Shown here: piece after piece, positions 1 to 7,181 of the stretch
How the letters are laid out: each line of letters begins with the position of its first letter
How positions within the stretch are numbered: the stretch's first letter is position 1
Assembly: GCF_900167335.1 (NCBI RefSeq)
Contig: NZ_FUXI01000023.1
Coordinates: forward strand, 1 to 37,812
Reading direction: 5' to 3'
Source of the DNA: Pilibacter termitis
GTDB lineage: Bacteria; Bacillota; Bacilli; Lactobacillales; Streptococcaceae
DNA: 37,812 nt
The notes under the pieces: model-generated
What the model was told of the DNA's origin: nothing
The model's input: only the letters and a program-made list of their open reading frames with translations
Database searches by the model: none
Translations under genes and position numbers: made by a program

Positions 1-90
1 TTGGCTTATGGTTTTAGAAGATTTGAGAATTTCCGTACGAGGAGCTATATTCAGTGTGGTCTTCTTACAGGGATTTGTAAGGTGGTTTAG
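1..90 (+). CDS. Transposase, C-terminal fragment (ISL3-like)
   Basis: Frame 1 is open from base 1 to a TAG at 88-90 and gives 29 residues starting LAYGFRRFENFRTR. This AYG(F/Y)R-F-NF-R pattern is typical of the last residues of ISL3-family DDE transposases. Only the C-terminus is visible because the gene starts before the window, so integrity of the catalytic domain cannot be judged. Confidence 0.7.
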   Translation: MAYGFRRFENFRTRSYIQCGLLTGICKVV

Positions 91-327
91 AATAGATATT
101 TCAGTATTTAAAGTGTAACAGTGAAAGATAAAACAAGAGAATAGTCAAGTGAACAAGGTTTTGCATGTTGAACGACCTATAATTGTGCTACTGGCTAGGT
201 TCGACAGAGCAGAATGCTACAAGAAAACTATTTCTGGTAGACGCAAAAGAGGAGCTGGACAAGATGTCCAACTCTCTTAGGTACGCTTTGTAAAATAGAT
301 GCTTTCCACACGATTTGACAAAGAGCC
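1..327 (+). mobile_element. Right end of an ISL3-family-like insertion sequence (left part outside window)
   Basis: The first 90 bases encode the end of a transposase. The bases before position 327 read, on the minus strand, GGCTCTTTGTCAAATCGTG, which matches the ISL3-type terminal inverted repeat as I recall it. The boundary is placed at 327 because permease-like coding sequence begins immediately beyond it. About 235 bases of non-coding IS tail lie between the transposase stop and the end. The element interrupts the leftward permease gene. The left end and the target duplication lie outside the window. Confidence 0.75.
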
Positions 328-686
328 GTAATAAATAGTACCAATAAAGAAAAGAAAATCAGTGTGAAAAAATAAACAGTCATCGCAAAAAATTTTCCCA
401 AGAAAATATTTCTCCGTGAAACATAGGGCGTAATATAACGAATAGATTCCGTTTCTATCTCTCTTGTCAAATTACTAGCATACAACATAAAGGAAAATAA
501 CGCTCCTAGAAGAGTGAATCCTCCAAACATTCCAGTTACAATCGCACTTTTCCCCTCTGCAACAAGTGCAATAACCTCTGAATATTTTCCTACTAAAAAG
601 GCTATCCCTAAAAATGAAACAATAATTATCATTGACTTAATCGTCAGCAAACTTCTTCTCAATTCGTCTATAAAAATGGTTTTCAT
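328..686 (-). pseudogene. ABC-2 type transporter permease, truncated by the IS
   Basis: About 119 residues of genuine sequence start at the ATG at 686 and show at least three hydrophobic segments: an N-terminal one, a second near residues 50-70, and a third near 100-120. The soluble stretch NLTREIETESIRYITPYVSR lies between them and is typical of ABC-2 export permeases. At 327 the frame runs into the inserted IS end and continues as 33 foreign codons to 228. Family members are usually about 250 residues, so the C-terminal half is missing and the protein is probably non-functional. It lies 24 bases downstream of the small membrane gene at 711-953 on the same strand. No ATPase gene for it is in view. 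Confidence 0.7.
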
Positions 687-710
687 GGTGTTCTCCTCTG
701 TAATAAAATA

Positions 711-953
711 CTATTTTTTCTTATATTTATACAATAAATGACCAATTTTATAGAAAACTAGCCACAATCCAAATAAAATAATAATAAATTGGAAATTCAA
801 TGTTTTTGGAAAAAACACAATAAACAAATAGAGGAAAAATAACAAAGTAATCACTACAATTCCCTTATCCAAAAATTCTATTTCTTTTGCTTTTCTGGCA
901 AGAATAACATCTGCCACAATAAAACAAAATAACCCCAAGTATAAATAAAACAT
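711..953 (-). CDS. Small integral membrane protein, unknown
   Basis: The product is 80 residues with three hydrophobic stretches (about residues 2-18, 32-48 and 54-70) and a basic tail YKYKKK. A strong AAGGAGG site precedes the ATG, and a good promoter lies upstream at 1043-1071. It is the first gene of a leftward unit whose second gene is the IS-truncated permease, so it may have been an accessory subunit of that exporter; this is inferred from position only. I do not recognise the family. Confidence 0.6.
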   Translation of the reverse strand: MFYLYLGLFCFIVADVILARKAKEIEFLDKGIVVITLLFFLYLFIVFFPKTLNFQFIIILFGLWLVFYKIGHLLYKYKKK

Positions 954-977
954 ACTTTTCGCCTCCTTATAACATAT

Positions 978-993
978 GGGTACCTCTAAAAAA
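978..993. repeat. Half-copy of the GGGTACCTCTAAAAA palindromic element
   Basis: One arm (GGGTACCTCTAAAAAA) stands alone in the 5' untranslated region of the small membrane gene, with no matching right arm nearby. It is the end motif of the MITE-like family seen complete at 1180-1249 and 2675-2829. Confidence 0.6.
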
Positions 994-1042
994 TGAGAAT
1001 ATCACAAGCACGAATGCCTAGATAATGTTCCTCTGCATAGCC

Positions 1043-1071
1043 ATTATAACTAACTAAAAATTAAATTTCAA
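1043..1071 (-). promoter_or_regulatory. Sigma-A promoter of the small membrane gene/permease unit
   Basis: On the minus strand this reads TTGAAA, 17 bases, TATAAT. The predicted transcript starts near 1036 and has an 80-base leader that includes the half repeat at 978-993. The rest of the 954-1264 gap holds only AT-rich sequence and the repeat at 1180-1249. Confidence 0.65.
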
Positions 1072-1179
1072 GTGTTATTTTAACCGTTTCTCTTTTTATA
1101 TATAAATTTACTATTATGTAAAAATATAGGCTACTTTAAATAAATCACAATTATCTCAAACTAAAGAAATTACTCTTAA

Positions 1180-1249
1180 GGGTACCTCTAAAAAATTACG
1201 CTTGCCTAAAATTACTAGTTTTGGTCAAACGGAGTTTTTAGAGGTACCC
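1180..1249. repeat. MITE-like palindrome, 70 bp
   Basis: The ends are GGGTACCTCTAAAAA and TTTTTAGAGGTACCC, a perfect 15-base inverted repeat. The interior contains the family words GCTTGCCTAAAATTACTAG and CGGAGTTTTTAG. It lies 15 bases after the lipoprotein gene's stop, so in the transcript it can fold as a long 3' hairpin. Confidence 0.8.
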
Positions 1250-1264
1250 TTATATAACTTTACT

Positions 1265-2050
1265 TTACTTTTCTTTTACTTCTACATCAATTTTTTCTAA
1301 ATACTCGCCCAAATCCTCTTGTTGACCAGTTCCTTCATTTTTCACTTCCCATGTTTTCCCGATTTCGTTTTCAGCTGTTTTTACTTCTTCAATTGGTTGC
1401 TTATCATCTTCCAATTTTAAAGCACCATATTCAAAACCATTTAAAGTATATTTTTTCCATTCACTATCCCAATTTGCATAGAATAAATACACTTCACCTG
1501 CGGAAAGATAAATATCTCCATTCGCTTTCACTTCTACTAATTCATTACTTGTTTCTACTGGACCTTTTCCTGATTGTTCACGGAGATAGTTAGCTTTTTC
1601 AATTGCCTCTGGAAAATCGTTTTTAGCTCGTTCTTTTTCTTCTAAAATCCCACCGAGTCTTGCAAATTCAACCACACCTTCCGCATCACCTTCTAAGTTT
1701 TTCAAAATTTCCAACTTCCCTACTGAATAAGGAAATGTATTCCCTAAACTATTTGGGCGTAACTCAGCTTTGTCTACGGAAATTACTCTAGCAATAAATA
1801 CATTTGTGTTTTCTTCTTCTAATGCTTTTGGATTTTTAATATCTATCATCAAATCAAGCTCTATATCAGATGTCTTAACTTTACTTCTATCAATTTTATC
1901 CAAATAAGAAGTATAATTTTCTGCCTTTTTAGATACGACTTGTTCAATTTTTGCCGTTTCTTTTTTCTCTGGTTTGCTTTCTTTTTTAGTTGAAGAACAT
2001 CCTACAAGAAACAACAATCCTGCCGTAATAAGTAATATTTTTTTCATCAT
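1265..2050 (-). CDS. Secreted lipoprotein, unknown function
   Basis: An N-terminal basic residue pair, a hydrophobic segment and the lipobox LVGC (Cys at residue 18 from this start) mark a type II signal peptide, so the protein should be lipid-anchored outside the membrane. A charged K/E-rich linker follows, then a roughly 190-residue soluble domain with no motif I recognise. The ATG at 2050 is preferred over the in-frame TTG at 2059, which lies inside the last codons of the upstream metalloprotease gene. The two genes nearly touch, so translation is probably coupled. Pairing with a secreted protease suggests a chaperone, inhibitor or substrate-tethering role; that is inference only. Confidence 0.75.
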   Translation of the reverse strand: MMKKILLITAGLLFLVGCSSTKKESKPEKKETAKIEQVVSKKAENYTSYLDKIDRSKVKTSDIELDLMIDIKNPKALEEENTNVFIARVISVDKAELRPNSLGNTFPYSVGKLEILKNLEGDAEGVVEFARLGGILEEKERAKNDFPEAIEKANYLREQSGKGPVETSNELVEVKANGDIYLSAGEVYLFYANWDSEWKKYTLNGFEYGALKLEDDKQPIEEVKTAENEIGKTWEVKNEGTGQQEDLGEYLEKIDVEVKEK

Positions 2051-2052
2051 TT

Positions 2053-2640
2053 TCACCAATACCAGCCATAAACATCTGTAAGTTTATCGCTAGCTCCTTT
2101 ATCTACATTTCTAACAGTTGTCTTTTGAATTGTTGGTTGCATAATACTGCTACTATCATTTCCCAAAGCATGAGCCAAACCTAAAGCATGACCTATCTCA
2201 TGCTTAGCAACCGTACCGCTCGTCATCGCTCTTTCATTTCTATATTTTGTATTAAGCGTGACTTTTGCCCAGTAAAAATTACGACCGGGTGCATTTCCGT
2301 TTAAGGCAATTCCTCTATTGGCTCCGTCATAAAATTCAGTAACTCCACCAACACCATCCCAGATTGCTCCACCATAGAAATCTATTGCTGTTTCATAATT
2401 ATTTCCACGCTGGTACATATATAAAGGATTGTCCCATCCTGTATACATCCAATTGTGCTTAGCAGAGTTAATCGCTCCGATATTGCTAGCCGAACCGCTA
2501 ATAAAATAATTAACAGAGCGTATCCCTCTTGATTGAACACCTGCGAATCTTGGTGGTTTCGCTGCCTGTGCAATTTCAAAAACTCCCACAAGAGCAAGAA
2601 TACTTACAAATGAAATTGCTAATTTTTGAAAAAGTTTCAT
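2053..2640 (-). CDS. Secreted matrixin-like (M10-type) zinc metalloprotease
   Basis: The product is 195 residues. A signal peptide ends near residue 26 (AQA). The zinc-binding motif HEIGHALGLAH is at about 147-157, with three His ligands and the catalytic Glu. A candidate Met-turn SIMQP follows at about 165-169. The spacing fits the metzincin fold, as in matrixins and related M57/M10 bacterial enzymes. No propeptide with a cysteine switch is visible and the mature enzyme would be only about 169 residues, so this is a minimal catalytic domain. An AAGGAGG site precedes the ATG. It is first in an operon with the lipoprotein gene and is divergent from an AraC regulator. The natural substrate is unknown. 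Confidence 0.85.
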   Translation of the reverse strand: MKLFQKLAISFVSILALVGVFEIAQAAKPPRFAGVQSRGIRSVNYFISGSASNIGAINSAKHNWMYTGWDNPLYMYQRGNNYETAIDFYGGAIWDGVGGVTEFYDGANRGIALNGNAPGRNFYWAKVTLNTKYRNERAMTSGTVAKHEIGHALGLAHALGNDSSSIMQPTIQKTTVRNVDKGASDKLTDVYGWYW

Positions 2641-2674
2641 TTTTTGTTTCCTCCTTTTTGCAATACAAGTATAT

Positions 2675-2829
2675 GGGTACCTCTAAAAACTCCGCTTAAG
2701 ACTAAATTAGCTAGTTTTTCGATTTTCAAGGAAATCGACGAAAGCTATGTGGTTCATAGGTTGAGGAGATTGACGAAGAAAATCGGATAACTAGCAATTT
2801 AGGATAAGTGCGAGTTTTTAGAGGTGCCC
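2675..2829. repeat. Full-length MITE-like element, 155 bp
   Basis: This is the longest copy of the family. The arms are GGGTACCTCTAAAAACTCC at the left and GAGTTTTTAGAGGTGCCC at the right, and the inverted similarity extends about 50 bases inward through CTAAATT(A)GCTAG and CGATTTTC. A central unique part lies between the arms. ATAT flanks it on both sides, a possible target duplication. It sits between the metalloprotease ribosome-binding site and the probable regulatory region of the divergent pair. Short copies elsewhere look like internal-deletion forms of this one. Confidence 0.8.
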
Positions 2830-2830
2830 A

Positions 2831-2848
2831 TATTGTATTTTGACAATA
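2831..2848. promoter_or_regulatory. Inverted repeat TATTGT-N6-ACAATA, possible operator
   Basis: A perfect 6+6 dyad lies in the 457-base gap between the divergent metalloprotease and AraC-type genes, immediately next to the MITE. It also overlaps a minus-strand TTGTCA that could act as a -35 element. The operator role is inferred from position. Confidence 0.35.
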
Positions 2849-2875
2849 TTTCTACGCTTCCCACAAGCTACCATA

Positions 2876-2896
2876 GCTTATAAAATTATTATAAGC
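2876..2896. promoter_or_regulatory. Inverted repeat GCTTATAA-N5-TTATAAGC, possible operator
   Basis: A perfect 8+8 dyad with a 5-base spacer lies in the same divergent region. It has no downstream T-run, so a protein-binding site is more likely than a terminator. It is a candidate target of the adjacent AraC-type regulator, although AraC proteins more often use direct repeats. Confidence 0.35.
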
Positions 2897-3097
2897 GAGT
2901 GAATAGAAAAATACACCTATCATTTTTTTTAATTTACCTATCATTTTATAAAATCTTTCAGTATTTCTTGCCAGTTTAAAAATATTTGTGTATATTATAA
3001 TTTATAGCAAATAAAAAATTGACTTATTAAAGAATATTGATTGACAATTAAAAAACTGTATATATTTTTTATGTAAGGGATGAGGGGGATAAAAAGA

Positions 3098-3823
3098 ATG
3101 AAAGGAAATAAAGAATTAAAAGAAGAAATCATAACAGAAATTTCTTCTTTAGAATTTGTTGATTTTGTTGCTTTCAAAGATGTGGCTACTTCTGTATTGA
3201 CCGTTCATAAAAATGAAATTGAACAGTTAAAAAAGAAGGAAAATCTTGAAAAATGGATTTCAGAATATGAAACAATTGATCAAAAATTACCTGTTCTGTC
3301 TACAAATAAACACGCAACTTTTCGTTTGTATGAAGAAATGTTATTTCATCGAGTAGTTCTGTCTCGTGAACAAGAAATATTGGGAAATCTTATCATTGGT
3401 GGACTTCAAAGTTTGTCAGATGAATTGAGTGATACCGTAGAAGAATTATTTTTACTTATCAAACAGACAATCAATGCTGTTTTCGAGAAAAATGATGAAG
3501 AAATTCATCAAATGATACACTTGTTAAAGAAAGTTTGTCCAGAAAGAGAGGGGGTTGAAAAACTATTGCTGTCTTTCCCTCGTCATTCTATTTATACAAT
3601 TAACAAACAATTCAAAATACATTTTGAACAAACTGCAAACCAATATTATAAAGAGCTATGTTTCAACTATGCTCTAAAGCAAATATCCGAAACCGATAGA
3701 GCTTGTTCTGAAATTGCCGAAGAAATTGGTTATTGTCAATATACTTCCTTTTCAAGAGCTTTTAAAAGTAGAATAGGAGTAACACCAAATGAATATAGGG
3801 AGAAAAAATGCAAGCGGTTTTAA
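3098..3823 (+). CDS. AraC-family transcriptional regulator
   Basis: The product is 241 residues. The last ~95 residues form an AraC-type double helix-turn-helix: CSEIAEEIGYCQYTSFSRAF followed by K-GVTPNEYR, the family's signature end. The N-terminal 140 residues are helical and charged and do not resemble a cupin arabinose-binding domain, so the inducer is unknown. The ATG at 3098 is preferred over 3080 because GAGGGGG lies 9 bases before it. It is divergent from the metalloprotease operon and is the obvious candidate regulator of it; that link is inferred. Confidence 0.8.
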   Translation: MKGNKELKEEIITEISSLEFVDFVAFKDVATSVLTVHKNEIEQLKKKENLEKWISEYETIDQKLPVLSTNKHATFRLYEEMLFHRVVLSREQEILGNLIIGGLQSLSDELSDTVEELFLLIKQTINAVFEKNDEEIHQMIHLLKKVCPEREGVEKLLLSFPRHSIYTINKQFKIHFEQTANQYYKELCFNYALKQISETDRACSEIAEEIGYCQYTSFSRAFKSRIGVTPNEYREKKCKRF

Positions 3824-3844
3824 TTTTTCCACCAAAACACACCT

Positions 3845-3880
3845 AAAAAGCCCACGAAATCCAAATCTCGTGAGCTTTTT
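3845..3880. terminator. Bidirectional terminator between araC-type gene and msmK
   Basis: AAAAAGCCCACGA pairs with TCGTGAGCTTTTT across an 8-base loop. It has an A-run on one side and a T-run on the other and lies between two convergent genes. Confidence 0.85.
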
Positions 3881-3883
3881 GAA

Positions 3884-4990
3884 TCAATCTAAAATCGCCT
3901 CTTCACTTTCCAAATCAAAGAATCTAGCTTTTGTCACATTGAAACTTAGCTCGACTTTTTCACCCGGTTTGTGATAATCACGTGCATCTACTTTAGAAAT
4001 AAATTCTGTGTCGCCAATTGTTGAGTAGAGCATACTTTCATGCCCAAGTAATTCACTTACAACAACTGTTGCTTCAACAACTGTTTTAGGGAATGTTTCG
4101 ATTTGGATATTTTCAGAGTTAATATCTTCTGGGCGAATACCAAAAGTAAGTTCTTTTCCTTTATATCCTTTGTCAATCAAAATTTTCGTCTGACCTTCTG
4201 TCAAACTCAATTCCAAACCTTTTCCATTTGAAATTTTTTCTCCGTCAAAGACAACATCAAAGAAGTTCATTGCAGGACTTCCAATAAAGCCTGCTACAAA
4301 TTTATTCGCTGGTTTGTTATACAATTCTTGCGGAGTACCAATTTGCATGATTTTTCCAAGTTTCATGATAACAATGCGATCTGCAAGCGTCATAGCTTCC
4401 GTTTGGTCATGGGTTACATAAATAGTGGTTGCCCCGATTCTTTGGTGAATTTTCGCAATTTCTGCACGCATTTGCACACGCAATTTCGCATCCAAGTTTG
4501 ACAATGGTTCATCCATTAGGAATACTTTGGCATCTCGAACAATCGCACGTCCCATCGCCACACGCTGACGTTGACCACCCGACATATCGGCAGGTTTACG
4601 GTCAAGTAATTCTGTCAAACCAAGAATCGCAGCCGCCTCTTCCACACGCTGTTTGATTTCGTCTTTTGGATATTTACGCAATTTTAGCCCAAACGCCATA
4701 TTGTCAAATACAGTCATATGCGGATAAAGTGCATAGTTTTGGAAAACCATTGCAATGTCACGATCTTTTGGTGGAGTGTCGTTCATTCGCACACCGTCAA
4801 TTGAAAAATCTCCTGATGAAATATCCTCAAGTCCTGCAATCATACGCAAAGTAGTAGACTTCCCGCAACCAGACGGTCCAACAAATACGATAAACTCCTT
4901 GTCCTTAATTTCCAAATTGAAATTTTCTACGGAATACGCATCATTGTTTGGATACTTTTTGTTAATGTTTTTTAAACTCATTGTTGTCAT
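3884..4990 (-). CDS. msmK: Sugar ABC transporter ATPase, MsmK/UgpC type
   Basis: The 368-residue ATPase energises carbohydrate ABC importers. Visible motifs are Walker [10 protein letters not shown] (38-46), the Q-loop VFQNY, signature MSGGQRQR (136-143), Walker B VFLMDEP (about 156-162) and the H-loop VTHDQ. A C-terminal TOBE/MOBE-type regulatory domain (about 240-368) includes [15 protein letters not shown] lies 8 bases before the ATG. No permease or binding-protein genes are adjacent, as in streptococci where one shared ATPase serves several importers. It follows a PucR-type regulator on the same strand, an arrangement I recall from other Lactobacillales. The length is normal. Confidence 0.9.
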   Translation of the reverse strand: MTTMSLKNINKKYPNNDAYSVENFNLEIKDKEFIVFVGPSGCGKSTTLRMIAGLEDISSGDFSIDGVRMNDTPPKDRDIAMVFQNYALYPHMTVFDNMAFGLKLRKYPKDEIKQRVEEAAAILGLTELLDRKPADMSGGQRQRVAMGRAIVRDAKVFLMDEPLSNLDAKLRVQMRAEIAKIHQRIGATTIYVTHDQTEAMTLADRIVIMKLGKIMQIGTPQELYNKPANKFVAGFIGSPAMNFFDVVFDGEKISNGKGLELSLTEGQTKILIDKGYKGKELTFGIRPEDINSENIQIETFPKTVVEATVVVSELLGHESMLYSTIGDTEFISKVDARDYHKPGEKVELSFNVTKARFFDLESEEAILD

Positions 4991-5053
4991 ATGTTTTTCA
5001 CCTCATTTATTTGATAGTTTAAGTTTAATGAAAAGGCTTCAAAAAATCTTCGT

Positions 5054-5093
5054 CAACTTGCACAAAGTTTTCTTTTTTCTTTCGTGCAAGTTG
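5054..5093. promoter_or_regulatory. CAACTTGCAC inverted repeat upstream of msmK
   Basis: CAACTTGCAC and GTGCAAGTTG form a perfect 10-base dyad separated by 20 T/C-rich bases, in the 112-base gap between the regulator stop and msmK start. A short T-run (TTTTTT) lies about 8 bases beyond the stem in the msmK direction. It could be a weak attenuator or a paired operator. Confidence 0.5.
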
Positions 5094-5102
5094 AAATCGT
5101 TG

Positions 5103-5939
5103 TCATATGACGAGCAAATAACATAAATACAACTCATTCATATCTTTTAATGAAAAATCATACCTTTCCTCAAATTTTTTCATTTTATACTGCAACGAAT
5201 TTCGGTGATAATTCAAATACTTCGCCGTGTGAGAAATCGAGCCTTGATTAATCCATAGTTGTTTAATAATTTCAACCATGTCGCTGTCTTGCTCCAATTC
5301 TTTTTTCAAATATTGTAAAATTCCACTTTCCTTACGCAATTCAAGTGCTGTTTTATGCAACATTACTTCACTCAACGTGCTAATTCCCTGAGTGTGAAAA
5401 TGTGTTGCTACATACTCAAAATTCTTCATTTCTTCTTGGAATAATGAGCTTGTAGTAACTGACGTATGGTAAAAATTCCCAATATATCCAAATGTTTCTA
5501 CGGATAAATCATTATCCAATGCTGCAAATACATCACGATATTCTTCTTTAGAAAGCTCGAAAGAAGAATGTTCCTCCAAAAAGAAACCATGCGTTTTACT
5601 TATATTGCAAAAAGAAAAATTTGTCGGCAATAACTCGCTCAAAAGTCGTGTATAGTGAGTGATTTCACCAGTTGTTTGATACTGAATCACTCGGTAGGTC
5701 ATCTCTTTTGGTGCGTTTCCTTTGCCACATAAAAAGCGAAACCAAGGTTGAAAATAATCTTGTTTAACCTCAGAAAAAAGATTTTTCAGCAACGTTTCCT
5801 CCGTTTTCGACAAATTTCCTTTCGGAATTGCCACCACTTCACTCTCCACCAACAAATTTAGTTTCGCATGGTGAAAATCCTTCTCCGACTGAATGATTTT
5901 CGCTTGAGGATATAACGCACATAACTCTTTTTTATTCAT
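5103..5939 (-). CDS. PucR-type helix-turn-helix regulator next to msmK
   Basis: The product is 278 residues. The C-terminus (about 225-270) carries the PucR/CdaR HTH pattern: a Q-GSISHTAKYLNYHRNSLQYK segment followed by F-ERY-FSL. The preceding 220 residues lack a recognisable sensor motif. The ATG at 5939 is chosen over 5951 because GGAGG lies 5 bases before it, inside the longer frame. It is in line with msmK across a 112-base gap containing a dyad, and may regulate carbohydrate import; this is inferred. Confidence 0.7.
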   Translation of the reverse strand: MNKKELCALYPQAKIIQSEKDFHHAKLNLLVESEVVAIPKGNLSKTEETLLKNLFSEVKQDYFQPWFRFLCGKGNAPKEMTYRVIQYQTTGEITHYTRLLSELLPTNFSFCNISKTHGFFLEEHSSFELSKEEYRDVFAALDNDLSVETFGYIGNFYHTSVTTSSLFQEEMKNFEYVATHFHTQGISTLSEVMLHKTALELRKESGILQYLKKELEQDSDMVEIIKQLWINQGSISHTAKYLNYHRNSLQYKMKKFEERYDFSLKDMNELYLCYLLVI

Positions 5940-5981
5940 AACTTCCTCCATTCTTACTTTATAGGGGCATATCTAAACAAA

Positions 5982-6026
5982 AAAACGCATAAATCCAATG
6001 CTTTAGGCAAATGAATTTGATGCGTT
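5982..6026 (-). terminator. rpsO terminator
   Basis: On the minus strand AAAACGCATCAAATTCA pairs with TGGATTTATGCGTTTTTTT around a short loop, giving a long stem followed by a T-run just after the rpsO stop. Confidence 0.8.
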
Positions 6027-6035
6027 TTGCGTTTT

Positions 6036-6305
6036 TTAACGACGTAAACCAAGTGAAGCAATCAATTCACGGTAACGCTCAACGTCTTTTTGACGCAAGT
6101 ACGCAAGCAAGTTACGACGGTGACCGATTTTCTTCATCAATCCACGGTAAGTGTGGTGGTCTTTTTTATGCACTTGAATGTGAGCGTTCAAATGGTTGAT
6201 TTCATATGTCAACACTGCGATTTGAACTTCTGGAGAACCAGTATCACCTTCGTGACGTGCATATTGCGAAATGATTTCGTTTTTCTTTTCTTTTGAAATT
6301 GCCAT
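6036..6305 (-). CDS. rpsO: 30S ribosomal protein S15
   Basis: The 89-residue protein starts [12 protein letters not shown] and contains the S15 core [11 protein letters not shown] and [10 protein letters not shown]. It binds 16S rRNA helices 20-22 early in small-subunit assembly. The start at 6305 has AGGTGA 6 bases upstream; the longer open frame to 6365 is only leader sequence. It is monocistronic, with its own promoter about 100 bases upstream and a terminator. The roughly 90-base leader has room for S15 autoregulation, although I see no specific known motif. Confidence 0.97.
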   Translation of the reverse strand: MAISKEKKNEIISQYARHEGDTGSPEVQIAVLTYEINHLNAHIQVHKKDHHTYRGLMKKIGHRRNLLAYLRQKDVERYRELIASLGLRR

Positions 6306-6401
6306 GTTTTTCACCTCTATATCTGTATTTGTCCTCAACTGCGTAAAGCGATCATGACACGCCAAACGAAGAAAAGGTGTGTAGTTAAAACTACATTGTC
6401 T

Positions 6402-6430
6402 ATCATACTCAATTTTCTTTCATTTGGCAA
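6402..6430 (-). promoter_or_regulatory. rpsO promoter
   Basis: On the minus strand this reads TTGCCA, 17 bases, TATGAT. Transcription would start near 6395. It lies in the divergent rpsO/def gap, where sequence reading the other way (TTGGCA at 6424-6429) may serve def. Confidence 0.7.
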
Positions 6431-6484
6431 GAACTTTCTTTTTATGCTACACTTATTTCAGTGATATTTACTAAGGAGACGACT

Positions 6485-7084
6485 ATGACAATTTTAAATG
6501 AGCTTTTGGAAGAAAATCATTCAATCAATATGGACGATATTATCCGTGAAGGAAATCCTACATTGAGAGCTATGGCAGACGAAATTTCCCTTCCTATCGA
6601 AAAGGAATGGATTACTTTAGGCGAGAAAATGCTAGAGTTTTTGAGAAATTCTCAAGACCCTGTTAAAAGTGAAGAAATGGGGTTACGTGGTGGCGTAGGA
6701 ATCGCTGCTCCGCAACTTGACGTTTCAAAACGCATAATCGCCGTTCTTGTTCCAAATGATGATTTGGAAAATCCAGCCTCACTTATAGAAGAAATTCTTT
6801 ACAATCCGAAAATCATCGCTCATTCCGTACAAAAGGCGTGTTTGAAAGACGGTGAGGGTTGTCTTTCTGTTGATAGAGAAATTCAAGGATTTGTCGTAAG
6901 ATATGCACGTATCACCGTGCAATACACAAATAAAGACGGCGAAACGAAAAAAATCAAATTGCGTGGCTATGAAGCAATCGTTGTGCAACACGAAATTGAC
7001 CACTTAAACGGAGTCATGTTCTTTGACCACATCAACGAGCTTGAGCCATTCAAACTTGAAAAAGGGGTACTTGTTTTAGAATAA
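6485..7084 (+). CDS. def: Peptide deformylase, type 2 (Gram-positive)
   Basis: This metal-dependent enzyme removes the formyl group from the N-terminal Met of nascent proteins at the ribosome exit. Its 199 residues carry the three PDF motifs: [13 protein letters not shown] and QHEIDHLNG (Cys and two His metal ligands plus the catalytic Glu). The long spacing and insertions between motifs mark the type 2 form. The ATG at 6485 has AAGGAGA 6 bases upstream. The longer frame from a GTG at 6461 has no such site. A second deformylase of type 1 is encoded at 36219. Confidence 0.93.
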   Translation: MTILNELLEENHSINMDDIIREGNPTLRAMADEISLPIEKEWITLGEKMLEFLRNSQDPVKSEEMGLRGGVGIAAPQLDVSKRIIAVLVPNDDLENPASLIEEILYNPKIIAHSVQKACLKDGEGCLSVDREIQGFVVRYARITVQYTNKDGETKKIKLRGYEAIVVQHEIDHLNGVMFFDHINELEPFKLEKGVLVLE

Positions 7085-7094
7085 AAAACTTTAA

Positions 7095-7148
7095 GGACAC
7101 CTCTAAAAACTAGCTAATTTAGTCTTAAGCGGAGTTGTTAGAGGTGCC
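7095..7148. repeat. MITE-like palindrome, 54 bp
   Basis: The ends are GGACACCTCTAAAAACTAG and GAGTTGTTAGAGGTGCC, with the core CTAATTTAGTCTTAAGCGG in the reverse orientation relative to 2675. It starts 10 bases after the def stop. Confidence 0.75.
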
Positions 7149-7156
7149 TTTAAAAA

Positions 7157-7181
7157 GAAAACGTCTATTACAGGCGTTTTC
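7157..7181. terminator. Convergent terminator for def and the Mga-like gene
   Basis: GAAAACGTC pairs with GGCGTTTTC (9 bp, one G-T) around a 7-base loop, with A-rich and T-rich flanks. The stop codon of the leftward regulator (7168) lies inside the hairpin. Confidence 0.75.

Noticed and set aside
160-235. GGTTCGACA-like sequence raised the possibility of a tRNA or tmRNA end.
   Set aside because: No cloverleaf or acceptor stem can be drawn, and the stretch lies inside the IS tail.
6306-6365. Extension of rpsO to 109 residues.
   Set aside because: S15 is 89 residues in almost all bacteria, and the AGGTGA site precedes the start at 6305. The extension is leader RNA.
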